A stretch of DNA of 64,000 bases from Pohlia nutans (GCA_022496805.1 CM040088.1:28154452-28218451); one strand, 5' to 3'. Counted from the stretch's first letter, positions 47,566 to 59,732 are shown. Numbers and translations are program-made. The notes: a model not told the origin generated them from the sequence alone.

Positions 47566-48737
47566 TTAACAAGAGAGTGATGCATGATTTGTGGACTATT
47601 CATGATGCACTCACCTCACAGGAAACTCTCCCTCCATTTGTACAGACGGACATATTCAGTCATCAAAGTGAAGAATGAAAGTTATGATTCCGGCCAGGGA
47701 CACCATTTCCTGCATGCATTTCTGCAGTAGAAAAATAGCTTGGTGCCGAAGCTACTGTAAGTCCTACTGTGGAATAATGGACGTCATTATTCCCAATGTA
47801 CTGTACGTCATTCAGGGACGCAGTTGTACACTGAACAACAACTGGATGTGTCTGTACTCAATCTGTACAGTATGGTACACTTCATTTACGAATTCTGGCC
47901 CTCAGCCTTCCCTGCTCCTCACAGTTTTCAATTCTTTCACCATTTGCCACGATTGGTAGAGATGGCTTTTGACTTCCAAATTTTGCGACCTGGTCCCACT
48001 GCTAGACCTACTCCAAAGGCTTTATGTACAACTGTCAAATGCATTACCATTTTGGGCTTAAAAAATCCCATTTCATTACTCCTTCACATGGCCTGGCCGC
48101 CACTTGATATTTATTGCCTTCGTTCTCCCAATTGAGTGTTATATATGGCCCGGCTCCTCATTGTGGTTGTGCTCAAGGTGCACTTAGCTTCCCCTTTTCA
48201 GGGTGACAGAATTTTTTCATTGCTCCCTCGCCTTGCATTCACCCAAATCGTTGGGCCTCATCTAGTCCTTGAATGCTCACTGATTCTGCTTCAGCTATGC
48301 CCATGTCCTTGAGGAGGGGGCACTTATAATTGCATGATTGCGGAGCGCCAATGCTTATGGGATTACACCTCCGGCCTTCTTCTTCATTGATCACATACAC
48401 CTCCGTTCATTGATCTGTTCAGCCATATCAACCTCAAATCACTTGGACCACTCATTTTGAGTGCATGTTGAGCTCATTTGAGCTCATGTAGCCTTCATCT
48501 TCATCTTCATTTGTTTCAGGTTCATCTCCATTTCAGCTCATCCTGTTTCAGCTTCTTCTCAGCTCAACTCCACTTCAGCTGTTTCAGCTTCTTCTCCATT
48601 TTAGATCATCTTCAAATCTATACTCGGTGAGTATTATATCCATATCTCCTTCTTTGGTCTAATTTCACAATAAATTTTCAATTTTTTCAATCTCTGTCTA
48701 CAATTCTCATACACTTAATTGCAATCTACAGATTATC

Positions 48738-49751
48738 ATGCGCACACGAACATTGAGCAATCATGAGAGGGGTCTAATCATAGCAATGAGACATGGTGGG
48801 ATAAAATCTGGACGAATTGCAGAAATACTAGGAATGCCTCGTTCTACCGTTTCCACAGTGTTGACAAAATGGAAGAAATTTGGGTTGAATACTACTCAAA
48901 AACCTAAACCTCGACCACCAAAGCTATCTGATCGTACAGTTAGGGATCTAGCACGCCTCATTCATGGAGATCGACGACTAAATTTAGTATCCCTTGCAGA
49001 GAGTTTTGGAGTTCATAGAAACACCATCCGCAAGCACATCCGACGACTTGGATTTGGAAGTCAAGTAGCTGTAAGGAAACCCTACCTTAGTGTAATTCAT
49101 AGAAAAAAAAGATTAGCATTTGCTCGTACATAAAAGCATTGGACAGCCGAGGATTGGTCAAAGATTATCTAGACCGATGAATGTTCTTTTGAATTGGGTA
49201 AAGATTCTCGACGGATTCGAGTTTGGAGAAAAAGTCATGAAAGATATGATGACCGATGTCTTGCGCCAACATTCAAATCAGGGAGAACATCTGTTATGGT
49301 GTGGGGAGCATTCACAGGCTTTGACAAGAGTCCTCTCGTTTTTTTGCCAGAAGGAGAGCGAACAGCAATTGCTTTTGTGAAACATGTCTATGATAATGTT
49401 CTCTGTGGCTTTTATTTCATGCACGACGCATCACATGAACTTCTCCTAATGGAAGATGGCGCTCCTGTGCATCGTGCTAAGCTTCCCGAACTTTGGAGAC
49501 AAGCACATGGCATACAGAAATTGCAATGGCCTGCAAATTCACCCGACTTAAACCCCATTGAGAATGTTTGGAAAACCATGAAAGACAAGGTTTGTTATTA
49601 CAAGAAACCGAGCAACAAGGAGGAAATGAGTGCACTCATTCAAGTCATTTGGAATGACATTTCTCTTGAACAACTCCAACGGCTGATTCAAACCATGCCT
49701 AAACGAATGCAAGCCGTGATTTCAGCAAGGGGGGGTAGCACTCGATGGTAG
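48738..49751 (+). pseudogene. Tc1-like DD34E transposase, two in-frame stops
   Basis: The enzyme cuts and pastes the element at TA sites. The frame spans 337 codons from ATG at 48738 to TAG after GGSTRW, the normal Tc1 length. Residues about 11-48 form a helix-turn-helix (IAEILGMPRSTVSTVLTKW), followed by a basic linker (KPKPRPPK) and a second one (SLAESFGVHRNTIRKHIRRL). The catalytic Asp is at residue 147 (TDE), Asp at 240 (MEDGAPVH) and Glu at 275 (NPIENVW): 34 residues apart, hence DD34E and not the DD39D of known plant mariners. Stops are TAA at 49131 and TAG at 49170, the latter where this family normally has Trp (KII*TDE). All else is in frame, so inactivation is recent. Confidence 0.9.
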
Positions 49752-49836
49752 GCAGTTTGCACATTCATTTTACAATGCTTCAACATTTTGAAGTTTTCAT
49801 GTACATATTTCTTGTGTAAATAAAGTACTATTCACT

Positions 49837-49944
49837 AGGAACCCACTGCAACTTTCGGTTTGAAAATCGGACTGTTTTTGAGCATGATACAGGAACCCAC
49901 TGCAACTTTCGGTTTGAAAATCGGACTGTTTTTGAGCATGATAC
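49837..49944 (+). repeat. 54-bp tandem duplication in the Tc1 3' region
   Basis: AGGAACCCACTGCAACTTTC recurs at 49837 and 49891, both followed by GGTTTGAAAATCGG. Confidence 0.9.
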
Positions 49945-50022
49945 AGCTTTGCCAAGTTCATGAACTTTCCTGTGCATTACTGCTGCAGTCAAGAATTCGT
50001 AAATGAAGTGTACCATACTGTA

Positions 50023-51003
50023 CAGTACCCACCAACAAGTTTACGTTCACAGCAGTCATTCTGCAGAAACAAGGCACATATCTCCAATTTCAAATTGCCA
50101 CCATTTGCTCAAAAATGATCCAAATCACAAACCGCAAAGTGCGTTGGAGAGATAATGAAATCTACTTTACTAATATGTTAGGTATTTACAAAAAAAACTT
50201 ATACATTTATATGTAAATATAGCATTTTTGACAAACTATCTACCATCTAGTGCTACCACCATTAGCTTAGATTACAGCCTTCATACAGTGAGGCATGCTA
50301 GCAAGGAGAACTTCAATCATCTCTAAAAACACCTCTTCCCATGCCCTTTGAATGGTATTGACTAATTTTTCTTTGTTTTGCGGTAGCTCTTCCTTTTGGA
50401 TAGTATATTTCAAGACCATTTTTCAAGACCATCTAAGGCCATTTGAATTGAGAACTGGAGCATCAACACTTACAAATTTGAGTGAGTTCTTTTTTCCAGT
50501 TGATGTTATGCCCACCAAAATCCTAAAGAAGCAATGAATCCTTCCAATTCTACTATTTGTGCAAAGTTGGAAGCTCAAGAAACAAAACCACTAGAATTGC
50601 AATTACTCACCAAAAACACTCCACAATGTATCCACAAGCTACCACATTGCTTGAACGAAGTATGCTTTTTTGTTGAAAGGTTGTTGGAGATCCATATATG
50701 AAGCTCAAACTCACAAAAATCTGAAGTGTGTTGGCTCAAGAAGAATGGATGTTGTCATCACGGTGTAGGAGCTACAAACACAACTTGGAGTGCAATTAAT
50801 GCAATCTGATTTTTCTTACACATGGCTCAAATTTGCATACTAATGACACATAGAATGTAGTTAACTTGTTTCTAAACAAACATGTGGCAGTTTCGTGAAG
50901 TTTGGAGTTGTAAATTGGGAGATATGATTTTTCAAAGTTGCACTTTTTTTTCACTGGCACTTGGAGTTCGAAAATTTGAACGTAAACTTGTTGGTGGGTA
51001 CTG
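50023..51003. mobile_element. G2, degenerate second Tc1-like element
   Basis: Both ends are CAGTACCCACCAACAAGTTT (27 bp perfect inverted repeat), flanked by TA. Length is 981 bp. It contains a relic of the transposase C-terminus on the minus strand (50240-50480). The right portion recurs at 12413-12836. The TIR sequence differs from that of the neighbouring Tc1 element apart from the initial CAGTA, so it is a separate lineage. Confidence 0.85.
50240..50480 (-). pseudogene. Relic of Tc1-like transposase C-terminus in G2
   Basis: The minus strand reads NTIQRAWEEVFLEMIEVLLA, then SMPHCMKAVI, a stop, and ANGGSTRW with the terminal stop. This corresponds to the C-terminus of the adjacent Tc1 transposase (LIQTMPKRMQAVISARGGS). 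Upstream, LNSNGLRWS appears to be a frameshifted LNPIENVW. Most of the gene is deleted. Confidence 0.75.
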
Positions 51004-51171
51004 TACAGTGTGGGGCTCTGCATCTCAGCCTCCAAGTGCCTGCATGCATTTCGAGCTGCATTTGATCCCCGCATGAAACAACAGCTGATAAGTACTCGGA
51101 AGGTAAATGCACTTATGCACCCAATAGAACCCACTTTTGGTTATAGATTTGTTGGTTGAAATTCGGAATTG

Positions 51172-51390
51172 TTTAAAGGACCAAAGGATTCATGGTTTTA
51201 AAATGATAAGTTCAATTGATCATATTGTGAAAAACACATTTCAGATGGGACCAGATTTTTGTATCACCCAAATTAGTAAAGAACATTGCTTGTGTTGGTC
51301 AAAAAGAAAATAAATTTTAACAAAAGAAAGTCCACAAAATTGTTAAAAAAAACATATAAGGCCCGATTCGGGCTTCATGATCCTTTAAGG
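51172..51390 (+). mobile_element. TTAA MITE, family B copy 5
   Basis: It starts TTTAAAGGACCAAAGGATTC and ends GATCCTTTAAGG-TTAA. The left TTAA is not preserved. Confidence 0.7.
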
Positions 51391-51394
51391 TTAA

Positions 51395-52862
51395 TCAAGT
51401 TCAAATTCTTAAGAAAAAAATTGATTACTTGAGAGGGAAATAAAATAATATATACTTAAGCCATAGCCAAGAGAATGCTTCATAAAACTAGTTGGTCAAA
51501 GAAAATGTGGGATCTTAGTTGCTTAAGCTAAAATTTCTCCCCGACTGTGAATACACCGAATGTAGAAACACCTAAAATTGTACTTTTAAACTATTCAACA
51601 CAATTGGGAGGACATTTTTTAAAGTAGATTACTTTTTTAGTATCAACTATTGAAAATTATGATTTTATAAGGAAAAAATAGAATTTTTGGATACACCATG
51701 TAATTGTTATGAATTTTCAAAGTCAAAATTGTTTAAACCACTTAAACCATTTCATAAATAAGTTTGAAAACCAATCCCTATAAAATCAAAATTCAACCAA
51801 TGAGAATTAAGAAAAAAAGGAATGGTTCCAAAAGCACTTTGTGGGAAAGTTCTAGTGCAAAAATGGATGCATAGACGGAATTGGATGTTTTTACTTTAAG
51901 ATAGATTTCTCATTATTGTGGCTTCTCTATTCCGTGGGTAGGCTAAACCTAGATCTAAAGTTTTACAATCATGTACAATTGTTGAAGACTCACAAAGTCA
52001 TAATTGTAAGCAAAAGACTCATAATTTATTCACACTATACCTAAATAATACATATTTTAGTGCCTTGAAATTCTTTTCAAAATAGAAGCAAGTTTCACAA
52101 TTTGTTTGGTTTATTTAATAATAGTAAATACATTTGGCAGCTAAGAGCCTTGGGAAAAAGGAATCTATCTTAGTGCAGATAATTCTTGGTTATTGTATCA
52201 AAACTCAAATATGTAGTGAAAGGTTTGTACTATGGTTTTTTGAGTGTGATTTTTTTTTGTAACCATAGTCTTCACAATATAAATCAATGATAGGTGGGTA
52301 TTGTTCTATATTTCAAATGATTGACAATTGTGATTGGTCCATTAAGTATATACCGTGCACATATGTAGAGTGTAATTAGGTTGCTTGAAATTGAAGTATA
52401 GGTGAAACTTTATTTTCAAGTGTCAATGTAGAGATATGGATTGAGGATGCCATGTTTTTGAAGAATCTCCTATTGGAACAAACAATAAAGTGTCTCATGT
52501 CTACAGTGTTCATTCTCAAAATTGAAAAAAAGACCATTTTCAATGTCCAATAGTCACTACATGAGGGATAAAATCCACCATGGGCTTTCACAAAATCAAT
52601 TGGTACTCCAAATCTTGAATGATTGTTTCCCTCATGTAGTGACTTTTGAACATTGAAAGGAGCACTCCAAATCCATTTTAAGAAGGCAAGATGGATTTGA
52701 AGCACTCTTGATGTGCCCTTTCCACATTTAGAGTGCCTTTTCAAGATTTCAAGATTTCATGATTTAGGCAATAGGTGGATAGGTGGCGCAGATAGAATAG
52801 AATAGAGGCATGCAACATGAAAGGTTAGAATCAACCCCCATGGGTTGTGCTTGCCAAGCTCT
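51395..52862. other. Anonymous region, no gene recognised
   Basis: Contains only short frames. CATGAGGGATAAAATCCACC and its partial inverse near 52630 give an imperfect inverted repeat, otherwise nothing. Confidence 0.3.
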
Positions 52863-52866
52863 TTAA

Positions 52867-53958
52867 CCCCTAAACGTCACAGTGTCCAGAAACTAGACGA
52901 CTAACAGATTCAAACGCACCCCACGTTCTCATCAATGCTTGGATGAAAGTCATTCAATTTTTTGAAGATACTTCACCAAGTTGTTGTCCTATTTAACGGT
53001 TGGATTTAGTCATACTTGAATACATATTTTTCTAAAATTACAAATGTAGAAGTATGTCAAGTCGTTGACCAAGCCAAAATTTCATTGACTGTAGTTCAAA
53101 AGTGGCCTTGCAAAAATGAGGTTATAGATTTAAGAAACACAAAAATTTCAAAAAATCACCATGTTTAAGAGTATCTCATTTCAAATTCATTCCAACAAAT
53201 TTTACTCAAAAAATATTAAAATTTTGTTTGTAATCGAATTTAGAAGGAATTTTTAATTTTAACTTTCAAATTTTATAATGAAATATTGGTGATAGTATTA
53301 GTGAATCGAACCGTACAGATGGAATCTAAAATTCAAAATCTAGAACTTTCATTTGTATACCAATTCCAAAATATTCTTCTAAATAGTACTTTATGATGAT
53401 TTTTCTCAAATTGTCAATTCTAGGGACACCCTAGTACAGTGGGGTGACACCGAAATTGGCACCTTGTGCAATTCCAGGGATAGTGCCCACACTGCTGCCA
53501 ACTTTGACACCCTCCCGAGGGCTGGAAAATTGTTATTTTAACATGAAATTTTAAAAACAAAATCACTATTATGTTGAAAACATGTGTACCAAATTTCAAG
53601 GCCAGAAGATTTGTTTCTCCCTCTCAAGGATTGAAGAAAAAAAATTTCCCATGAAATTTTTGGAGTAGGAATATCTTTATGTTGTTTACACATTTGAAAA
53701 AATTCAAGTCCAAAAGACCCACAAAATAAATGATCTTCCAAATCTACCAACAGGTGTAGTTGTGAGAAACAAATCTTATGGCCTTCAAATTTGGTACACA
53801 TGTTTTCAACATAATAGTGATTTTGTTTTTAAAATTTCATGTTAAAATAACAATTTTCCAGCCCTCGGGAGGGTGTCAAAGTTGGCAGCAGTGTGGGCAC
53901 TATCCCTGGAATTGCACAAGGTGCCAATTTCGGTGTCACCCCACTGTACATTTAGGGG
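52867..53958. mobile_element. TTAA element T3, interrupted by a foldback
   Basis: The left end is TTAA-CCCCTAAACGTC (TTAA at 52863) and the right end CATTTAGGGG-TTAA (53959). The foldback 53437-53946 sits 12 bp from its right end. Related internal sequence occurs at 5521-5800. Confidence 0.7.
53437..53946. mobile_element. Foldback element with arms of about 180 bp
   Basis: CAGTGGGGTGACACCGAAAT begins both arms when read inward, and TA flanks each side (53435-53436, 53947-53948). The arms (about 53437-53617 and 53766-53946) are nearly identical inverted repeats, separated by about 148 bp. CAGT ends with TA duplication match the Tc1 element style. Non-coding. Confidence 0.9.
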
Positions 53959-54320
53959 TTAAATGTTGAGTGTGTGCATCCCCTTGCAACCTACATGTGT
54001 GAGGGCCATATTTAGCCATACCACAAAAGACGCTTTTAAATGATGGTTTGGAAGACTCTGAACTTCCCAAATGTAAAACATATCTACTTGCCCTCTACTC
54101 TATTATAGGATGTTTTTCATCCATTTCAGTGGAGTATCAGATGGTTTGCCGAGCTGGATATCAGTTATGAACCGAGTCAAATGGTGCATTTGAGGAGAGG
54201 GAATGTGCACAACGTTTAGAGGGGAAGAAACTACTTCCACCTCCGAGTGTATGCCGGCGCAGGTGTCGGCAAACGACTGGTCTGCCAGTCAACCACAGTC
54301 ATGCTTCTCCCCCACGCCAC

Positions 54321-54395
54321 TTTATATAGTGGTCTTCTCAACTCTCCTCTTCTCCACTTCTTATTTTTCACTTTCTTTCTTCTTCTCCGGCCATG
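54321..54395 (+). promoter_or_regulatory. Possible TATA box and CT-rich leader
   Basis: TTTATATAGTGG is followed by a pyrimidine-rich stretch (CTCTCCTCTTCTCCAC), the layout of a plant core promoter. It lies 1.5 kb before the frame at 55852. No experimental or homology support. Confidence 0.3.
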
Positions 54396-55851
54396 ATCCC
54401 GCACCTCCGACTATGCTCATCACGTAATCAACTTGCTGGTAGGTTCTGCATACCTACTTATGATCACCTGGTTTCTCATCTAACTGTGCGTCACTTGTCT
54501 TAAGCTAGAACTTTGCAATAGTACGTGGCCGGAGCTCTCAATCCACCACGTACAGCTAATCAGGAACCCAATTGATCGATCAAGCTTCCAGTTGAAGGAA
54601 CTAGCTAGATCATTTGTAGTCAGTCCATCGATGAAGTCGACGGGGTTGCAACCTTGTCTAGCTACAGCTTCGAGCTGCTTTTTGTTTCTGTTGTTTTCTT
54701 GTCGAAAATTTCCCGCCTTTACTATTCTTCTGTGGTGGCTGTGGATTGCAATTGTTTGAACACGTGGGTGGTCCTTTCGACGACCACAATGATCATGGCG
54801 CCTGTCAAGGTATGATTGCTTTTAAGCTAGCTAGCTTCCTGTGTAGATCGATAGATCGATCAATTGGTGTACAGTTCGATCGAAGCGGAGTTAACTACTA
54901 GATGGTGTTGATTAATTAATGCCATAGCTCGGTGATCATTAACAGGTAATTATGTACTTGGATTCGATTCTGCGCTTGAATGATATGATCTTTCTAGATG
55001 CAAAATGTCAATGTCGACGTCGAGTAGGGTGTCGTTGATGACCACAGCGGACGATACGCACAATCCAGGTATTGATGTCGAAACGTACATTTTTAATTAA
55101 CAATATGAAGGAAAAATCGAGAAATATATATGATGCGAACACCGAAAACGGTGATCGAGCACGGAGGATTTGCACACAGTTCGCCAACAGAAGACATAGA
55201 GAAAGGAATGCAGTAATGTCGGCAGTGTTTCTACTTTGAACATTTCTGCGGCTACTAGAAGTAGCGTCCTCGTGAAGATTGCCGGTAACGATAGATAAAA
55301 ACAGGTTTCATGTGACGCAGGCTAGCTGTGGTTTGTTGTTTAAACATCAGGTTCGGGCTGTTGGAGTTCTGTTGATCGATAAGGGTTTCAAGATCCTCGC
55401 TCCCTGACCCTCGATATACCTGACAGTACCGTCGTCATGTCCATTTGTTGCAGTGTCTTTCTTTCCAGTTTTAATGGCTTGCTTTTCTTATGACCTAATT
55501 CTTTTGATGGTGCGCGCTGTGGCAGGAATTGATATATAATACAAATTTACGGAGCCAATTCGAAAAGCTCCTTGCCAATTGACGGAACTCGTCGCACCAC
55601 AAGACGAAGATCTTCAATACCTTAAACCCCTCGGTAAACCCTGACCGCCAAGTAGATCGGATGTCCACTGTAAAACTCTAGGGCAAGCTTGCGATCGAAA
55701 AACCCTAAACCCTCGTGGCGCGTGCTAGCTGCAAAGGGGACAAGTCTACTAGTAGAGCAGGGTTAGGTTTTCTGGGAGCCTGGGGTTTAGATTACAGACA
55801 ATATTCAAACCCTAACTTGAGGCTTGGTTTGGCATTCGATCTGCAGGCACC

Positions 55852-56349
55852 ATGGGCTTCAAAGCGTCAGTGGCAATAGTGCAAACGACGCGGTTCAAAA
55901 GAAAGAGCCTGTCGAGCGCTAATTTCTCACCGCCTGCCACGCCATTCAACAACACGTCCTTTTTGATTCGGCTGCAACAACTGCGAGAACAATATAGTCC
56001 GAAAAACTTACGGTTCGACCAATATGGATCCATGGAGAATATGATCAGGAGCTCCTTCGCCGCTCCTTTGCAACACCATGATCATCCCATTAATTCCTCG
56101 GGGCTGCAGCATTCGAATCAGTCCAGCAACGTTGCTCCAGATGGAAGAATTAATCTCCCATGTGACTCGGATCATCATGAAATCTCTCAACAGGTGAGCT
56201 CCTGCAGTGATGATGCAAGCTCATCGGTTACCGAAGTGAAAAGCGAAACAAATCCAGAGATTCGTGAAGGAGATGGAATGCGCCGTTGCCAGAATTTCAT
56301 GGACGACAACTTCGACATCCATGCTCGAGGTTCCGGCTCTGACTTGTAG
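55852..56349 (+). CDS. Possible gene, 165-residue unrecognised protein
   Basis: The ATG is in a good context (GCACCATGG), just after a possible acceptor (TCTGCAG). The protein is Ser/Asn-rich and mainly polar. Its N-terminal part is basic (TTRFKRKSLSSANFSPPATP, then FNNTSFLIRLQQLREQYSP) and its C-terminal part acidic and Ser-rich (SSCSDDASSSVTEVKSETN). This patterning resembles a disordered nuclear protein, but no domain is recognised. Possible upstream exons are 54790-54810 (ends CCTGTCAAG|GTATGA) and 55018-55069 (MSMSTSSRVSLMTTADD, ends CCAG|GTATTG). The region is GC-balanced and free of MITEs, unlike its neighbours, which favours a genuine gene. Confidence 0.45.
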   Translation: MGFKASVAIVQTTRFKRKSLSSANFSPPATPFNNTSFLIRLQQLREQYSPKNLRFDQYGSMENMIRSSFAAPLQHHDHPINSSGLQHSNQSSNVAPDGRINLPCDSDHHEISQQVSSCSDDASSSVTEVKSETNPEIREGDGMRRCQNFMDDNFDIHARGSGSDL

Positions 56350-56387
56350 CAGAAGCGTAGATTTGGCTCTTCCAATCTATGATATCT

Positions 56388-56815
56388 GTAGATGTGGTTT
56401 TCTTTGTTTCTTTAGAGATTTTTGTTTTTTTGTTGTTGTTTTTTAAATGTAAAACTAGGTTGGCATGTGTTGGAGTCTGGCACGACAATTACAAGCCAAG
56501 GCGGAACTAGCTTCGTGAGTGTGCACAATCTTCCTTTTATAATAGATTTATGTAGATATGAATTGTTATGAAGCCACTTAAGTGGTTGCTATAGGTTGCT
56601 ATGTTGAAAAGAGTAAAAAGCTAAGATATGTAGATGTGGTTTTCTTTGTTTCTTTGGAGATTTTGTTTTTGTTATTTTTTTAAATGTAAAACTAGGTTGG
56701 TTTGTGTTGAAGTCCGACACAACACTTACGAGGACAAAACTAGCTTCGTGAGTGTGCAAGCATGCACAACCTTCCTTATCTAATATATTTATGTGGATAT
56801 GAATCACGAAGCCAC
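56388..56815 (+). repeat. 242-bp tandem duplication after the 165-residue frame
   Basis: GTAGATGTGGTTTTCTTTGT recurs at 56388 and 56630. Both copies continue through TGTAAAACTAGGTTGG and CTAGCTTCGTGAGTGTGC. It may be duplicated 3'-untranslated sequence. Confidence 0.8.
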
Positions 56816-56819
56816 GAAT

Positions 56820-58741
56820 GCTGAAACCAATAATTTCAAAGTAAAATGTGTGAGCAAAACCAATAATTTCATATATGATGTTTTATAATAATTAACATTT
56901 AGTTTTAGAGGAATTGTTTCTTTTAATTGGACTAGAGTAAATTGTAGTACATATCAATTCCTAATTGCTAAATCCTTTTAGCATTTCATAAAGGTATTGT
57001 AAATGATAGTAGTTTCTTCCAAATAAATATACTAAAACTACATACATAATGTGAAATATCATATAATGTGATATTTAAACTCTAAAGGTCGGAAGGAGGG
57101 GGGTGGTGGGGGTTGACTAAATTGGAAGAGACATCCGTATGATCTTGAAGAACAAGATTTGGTTGTGGAAACTCAAGTGTATCACATTTAAAATGGCTTT
57201 GTCAATTGGAAGTTCGTAACTTTCGACCGATATAGATTTAGGATTGACTTCCTTGGGTAGATGATGTTGTCTCTAATATGAAAGGCCCATTTTGTCAAGA
57301 ATTCATACCAATTATTCAAAACAAAAACATTGTGATTTCTACACGGGCATGGAAGCCGAAGCATCATTCTACTAGTTTTCAATTCCGTTCACATGTACTG
57401 ACACTTGAGAGACATTTTTAACAATAATTTTGTCCACGTGATTACCGACCAAATGTCTACCGTCAGTTTATGTGAACCGATTTGAAAACATGGTGGTAAT
57501 AGGTTCAAGAACAAAGTTTGTAGATATTAAAGTCATCCGTAAAGTTGAGCAAAAAAATTCTACAAGAGGGAAGACAATGCGGGACTGGTATTTCAGCTTG
57601 AAAGGCGGCAAAAACAAGTTTTAGCTCCTTTTTTTTCAACCAATGACAACGCTTTGTGTTGTTAGGGAGATTAGACTCTTGCACTTCACCAAAGCTAGAG
57701 AAGCTCCCCTATGACACACTTGAGTTTCCACAACCAAATCTTTGCATGCCCCATGTGCCCTCGCACTAGCCCCAAAGGCAAAACACTTGACTGCTTATTG
57801 CAGTTTGGGATAGCGAATTCTATTTATTGCTTGAAAACACAAGGCTTTAGACCCGGTAGCATGTGTTGACTTTCCAGATAACTCTATCAATTTGTCAACA
57901 CCTAGAAGTTTTTATTTGCAGCTAATTAAAGGCCAATTGCTACAAATGTGAAGTGGCCAGCTAATTCCAACAAAGAAAAAATAATAAATAGAATGAGAAT
58001 TTTAGCGAGAATCCATGTAGTGAAGAAGAAATGGTAGTCAAGTGTAGAGCATTGAACAATGGCTTGTAGCCTAAGCTTGTATGAATTTCTACTAGTGGCC
58101 AACTGGTCTGTAGCCAAACAGTCACGTTCAGGCATTGAAAGTAGTCCATGTCCACACCATGTGGTTTTAGGGCATTGTAAGCAGATCATGTCAATGACAC
58201 CGCGCAGACTTTAGGCGTCTCAAAACATACAAAATGCATTCTAAAGTGAAAAACTTACAAAAACTTATCTTTGTAGCCAGAAAGCTACAATGCATTCTAA
58301 GTAGCCTTTGTTGGCTCCACACATGGCTGAAAATTAGCTAGGAATTTAGAAGGTGATGTTTATAACTTAGTCAAAACAATGTACTTCAATTCTAGGATGT
58401 AGCCACCTTTGCCTTACCACAAACAACTCGAAATTAGTCAATAATGCACCTTCATCGTCCCTCGTGACTATAGCTCCGAAACCCTTGCTGAATTTGTTTT
58501 TTATAAATCACTACTAAGAACTACATTGAAATCACTATATATTGTGGCCCATGATACTTTTGAATGCCCAAACTAATAAAAAAAATTCCAAAATACTATG
58601 GTAAAATTCATCCAAATTTGATGAAAATTTGTCCAAACAAATGAGAATTTGTCCAAATGGATGAATGTGTCTACAACAATTATCCACACACAATATGTAG
58701 CACTTGATTTCAATGTACCAGTTTTGAAATCAAATAAAAGT
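56820..58741. other. Anonymous region with an isolated inverted repeat
   Basis: AAGATTTGGTTGTGGAAACT (57150-57182) is repeated inverted at 57714-57745. It may mark the subterminal parts of a decayed element of about 600 bp. No gene is recognised. Confidence 0.35.
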
Positions 58742-58745
58742 TTAA

Positions 58746-59330
58746 TCCCTAAATGCCTGCAGCCTGTCCAAATTGGGTAGTTTTGCAAAGATGCATTATA
58801 AATGCAATTAAGAGGGATATTTTGAACTTGATGTATGAATAAAAGTTTGTTTACATTATGAATTTTAAATTCTATCTATACAGTTAAATCTATGATTACA
58901 ATCACCAATATTTTGTGTAAAATTTGAAACTTAAAATTCTAAACTCTTTTGTAATTCAATTACGAATAAGATATTGACAATCTATGGATGTAGTTTGTTG
59001 TGATGGGTTGAAATGTAATACTCTAAGTGCAATGATTTTTGGAGTTTTTTGGTTGCTTAATTTCATGAGTTGACTTTTTCAAGAGCACTTTTGAACACTT
59101 TTGAACTAAGATCTTAGAAATTTTTGGTGAATCACTGCAACACAAAATGAGGCATAAAAATTTCACAAATCATCCCTTTCTAATCGGTTCTCTGACATGC
59201 ATGAATCTAACTTCCCCATGAAATCTATAGTAAAACATTCACACTGCAAAAAGTACATGACAGATGAGAAAATGTGGCTAAAATTTGTTCACCGTCCAAA
59301 AAATAGAAGTTTAGGCAGTTTACTTAAGGG
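58746..59330 (+). mobile_element. TTAA MITE, family D copy 2
   Basis: TTAA-TCCCTAAATGCCTGC at the left and CAGTTTACTTAAGGG-TTAA at the right. Homologous to D1. Confidence 0.7.
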
Positions 59331-59732
59331 TTAATCGTGAAAGGTGGCAGTACTCCAAAGAAGAGTCTGTCTAGGCCACGGGGCCTACCAATAGCACTCT
59401 TACGGACGAACGGACTCTTTATTCACGCGGGTTGTAGTACCGGAGTTCTATATATATTAACTTGTGGGACCCGTGCTGTTGAGCACATTGAGCACATTGA
59501 TTTTCTATATAAAGTCAAGATGTGTAAGCCTCTTTAAACCTAGGTACCACCCAGGTATTGCCTAAGTAGCACCTAGGTAGCACATACCTATTACCCTGAT
59601 ATTAGCTATGTATTAACATGTTCTGGAATAATTCAAACCCTACAGTTTTGAGATAACTGGCTGCCACTTTCATCTTTCCTGTTGGCGCTTTCTAACTTGA
59701 AACCCTAAAACTCGAAGCATTTCTTTCTTTTT

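Larger units (their letters stand above)
47868..50020 (+). mobile_element. Tc1-like transposon with 29-bp perfect TIRs
   Basis: Both ends start CAGTATGGTACACTTCATTT (29 bp perfect inverted repeat) and are flanked by TA (47866-47867 and 50021-50022), the Tc1/mariner duplication. The 2153-bp element carries one transposase reading frame of full Tc1 length, broken by two stops. A likely 5'-untranslated intron is 48627-48730 (CTCG|GTGAGT ... CTACAG). Identical arms suggest recent activity. It inserted at the TA that borders element G2. Confidence 0.9.
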
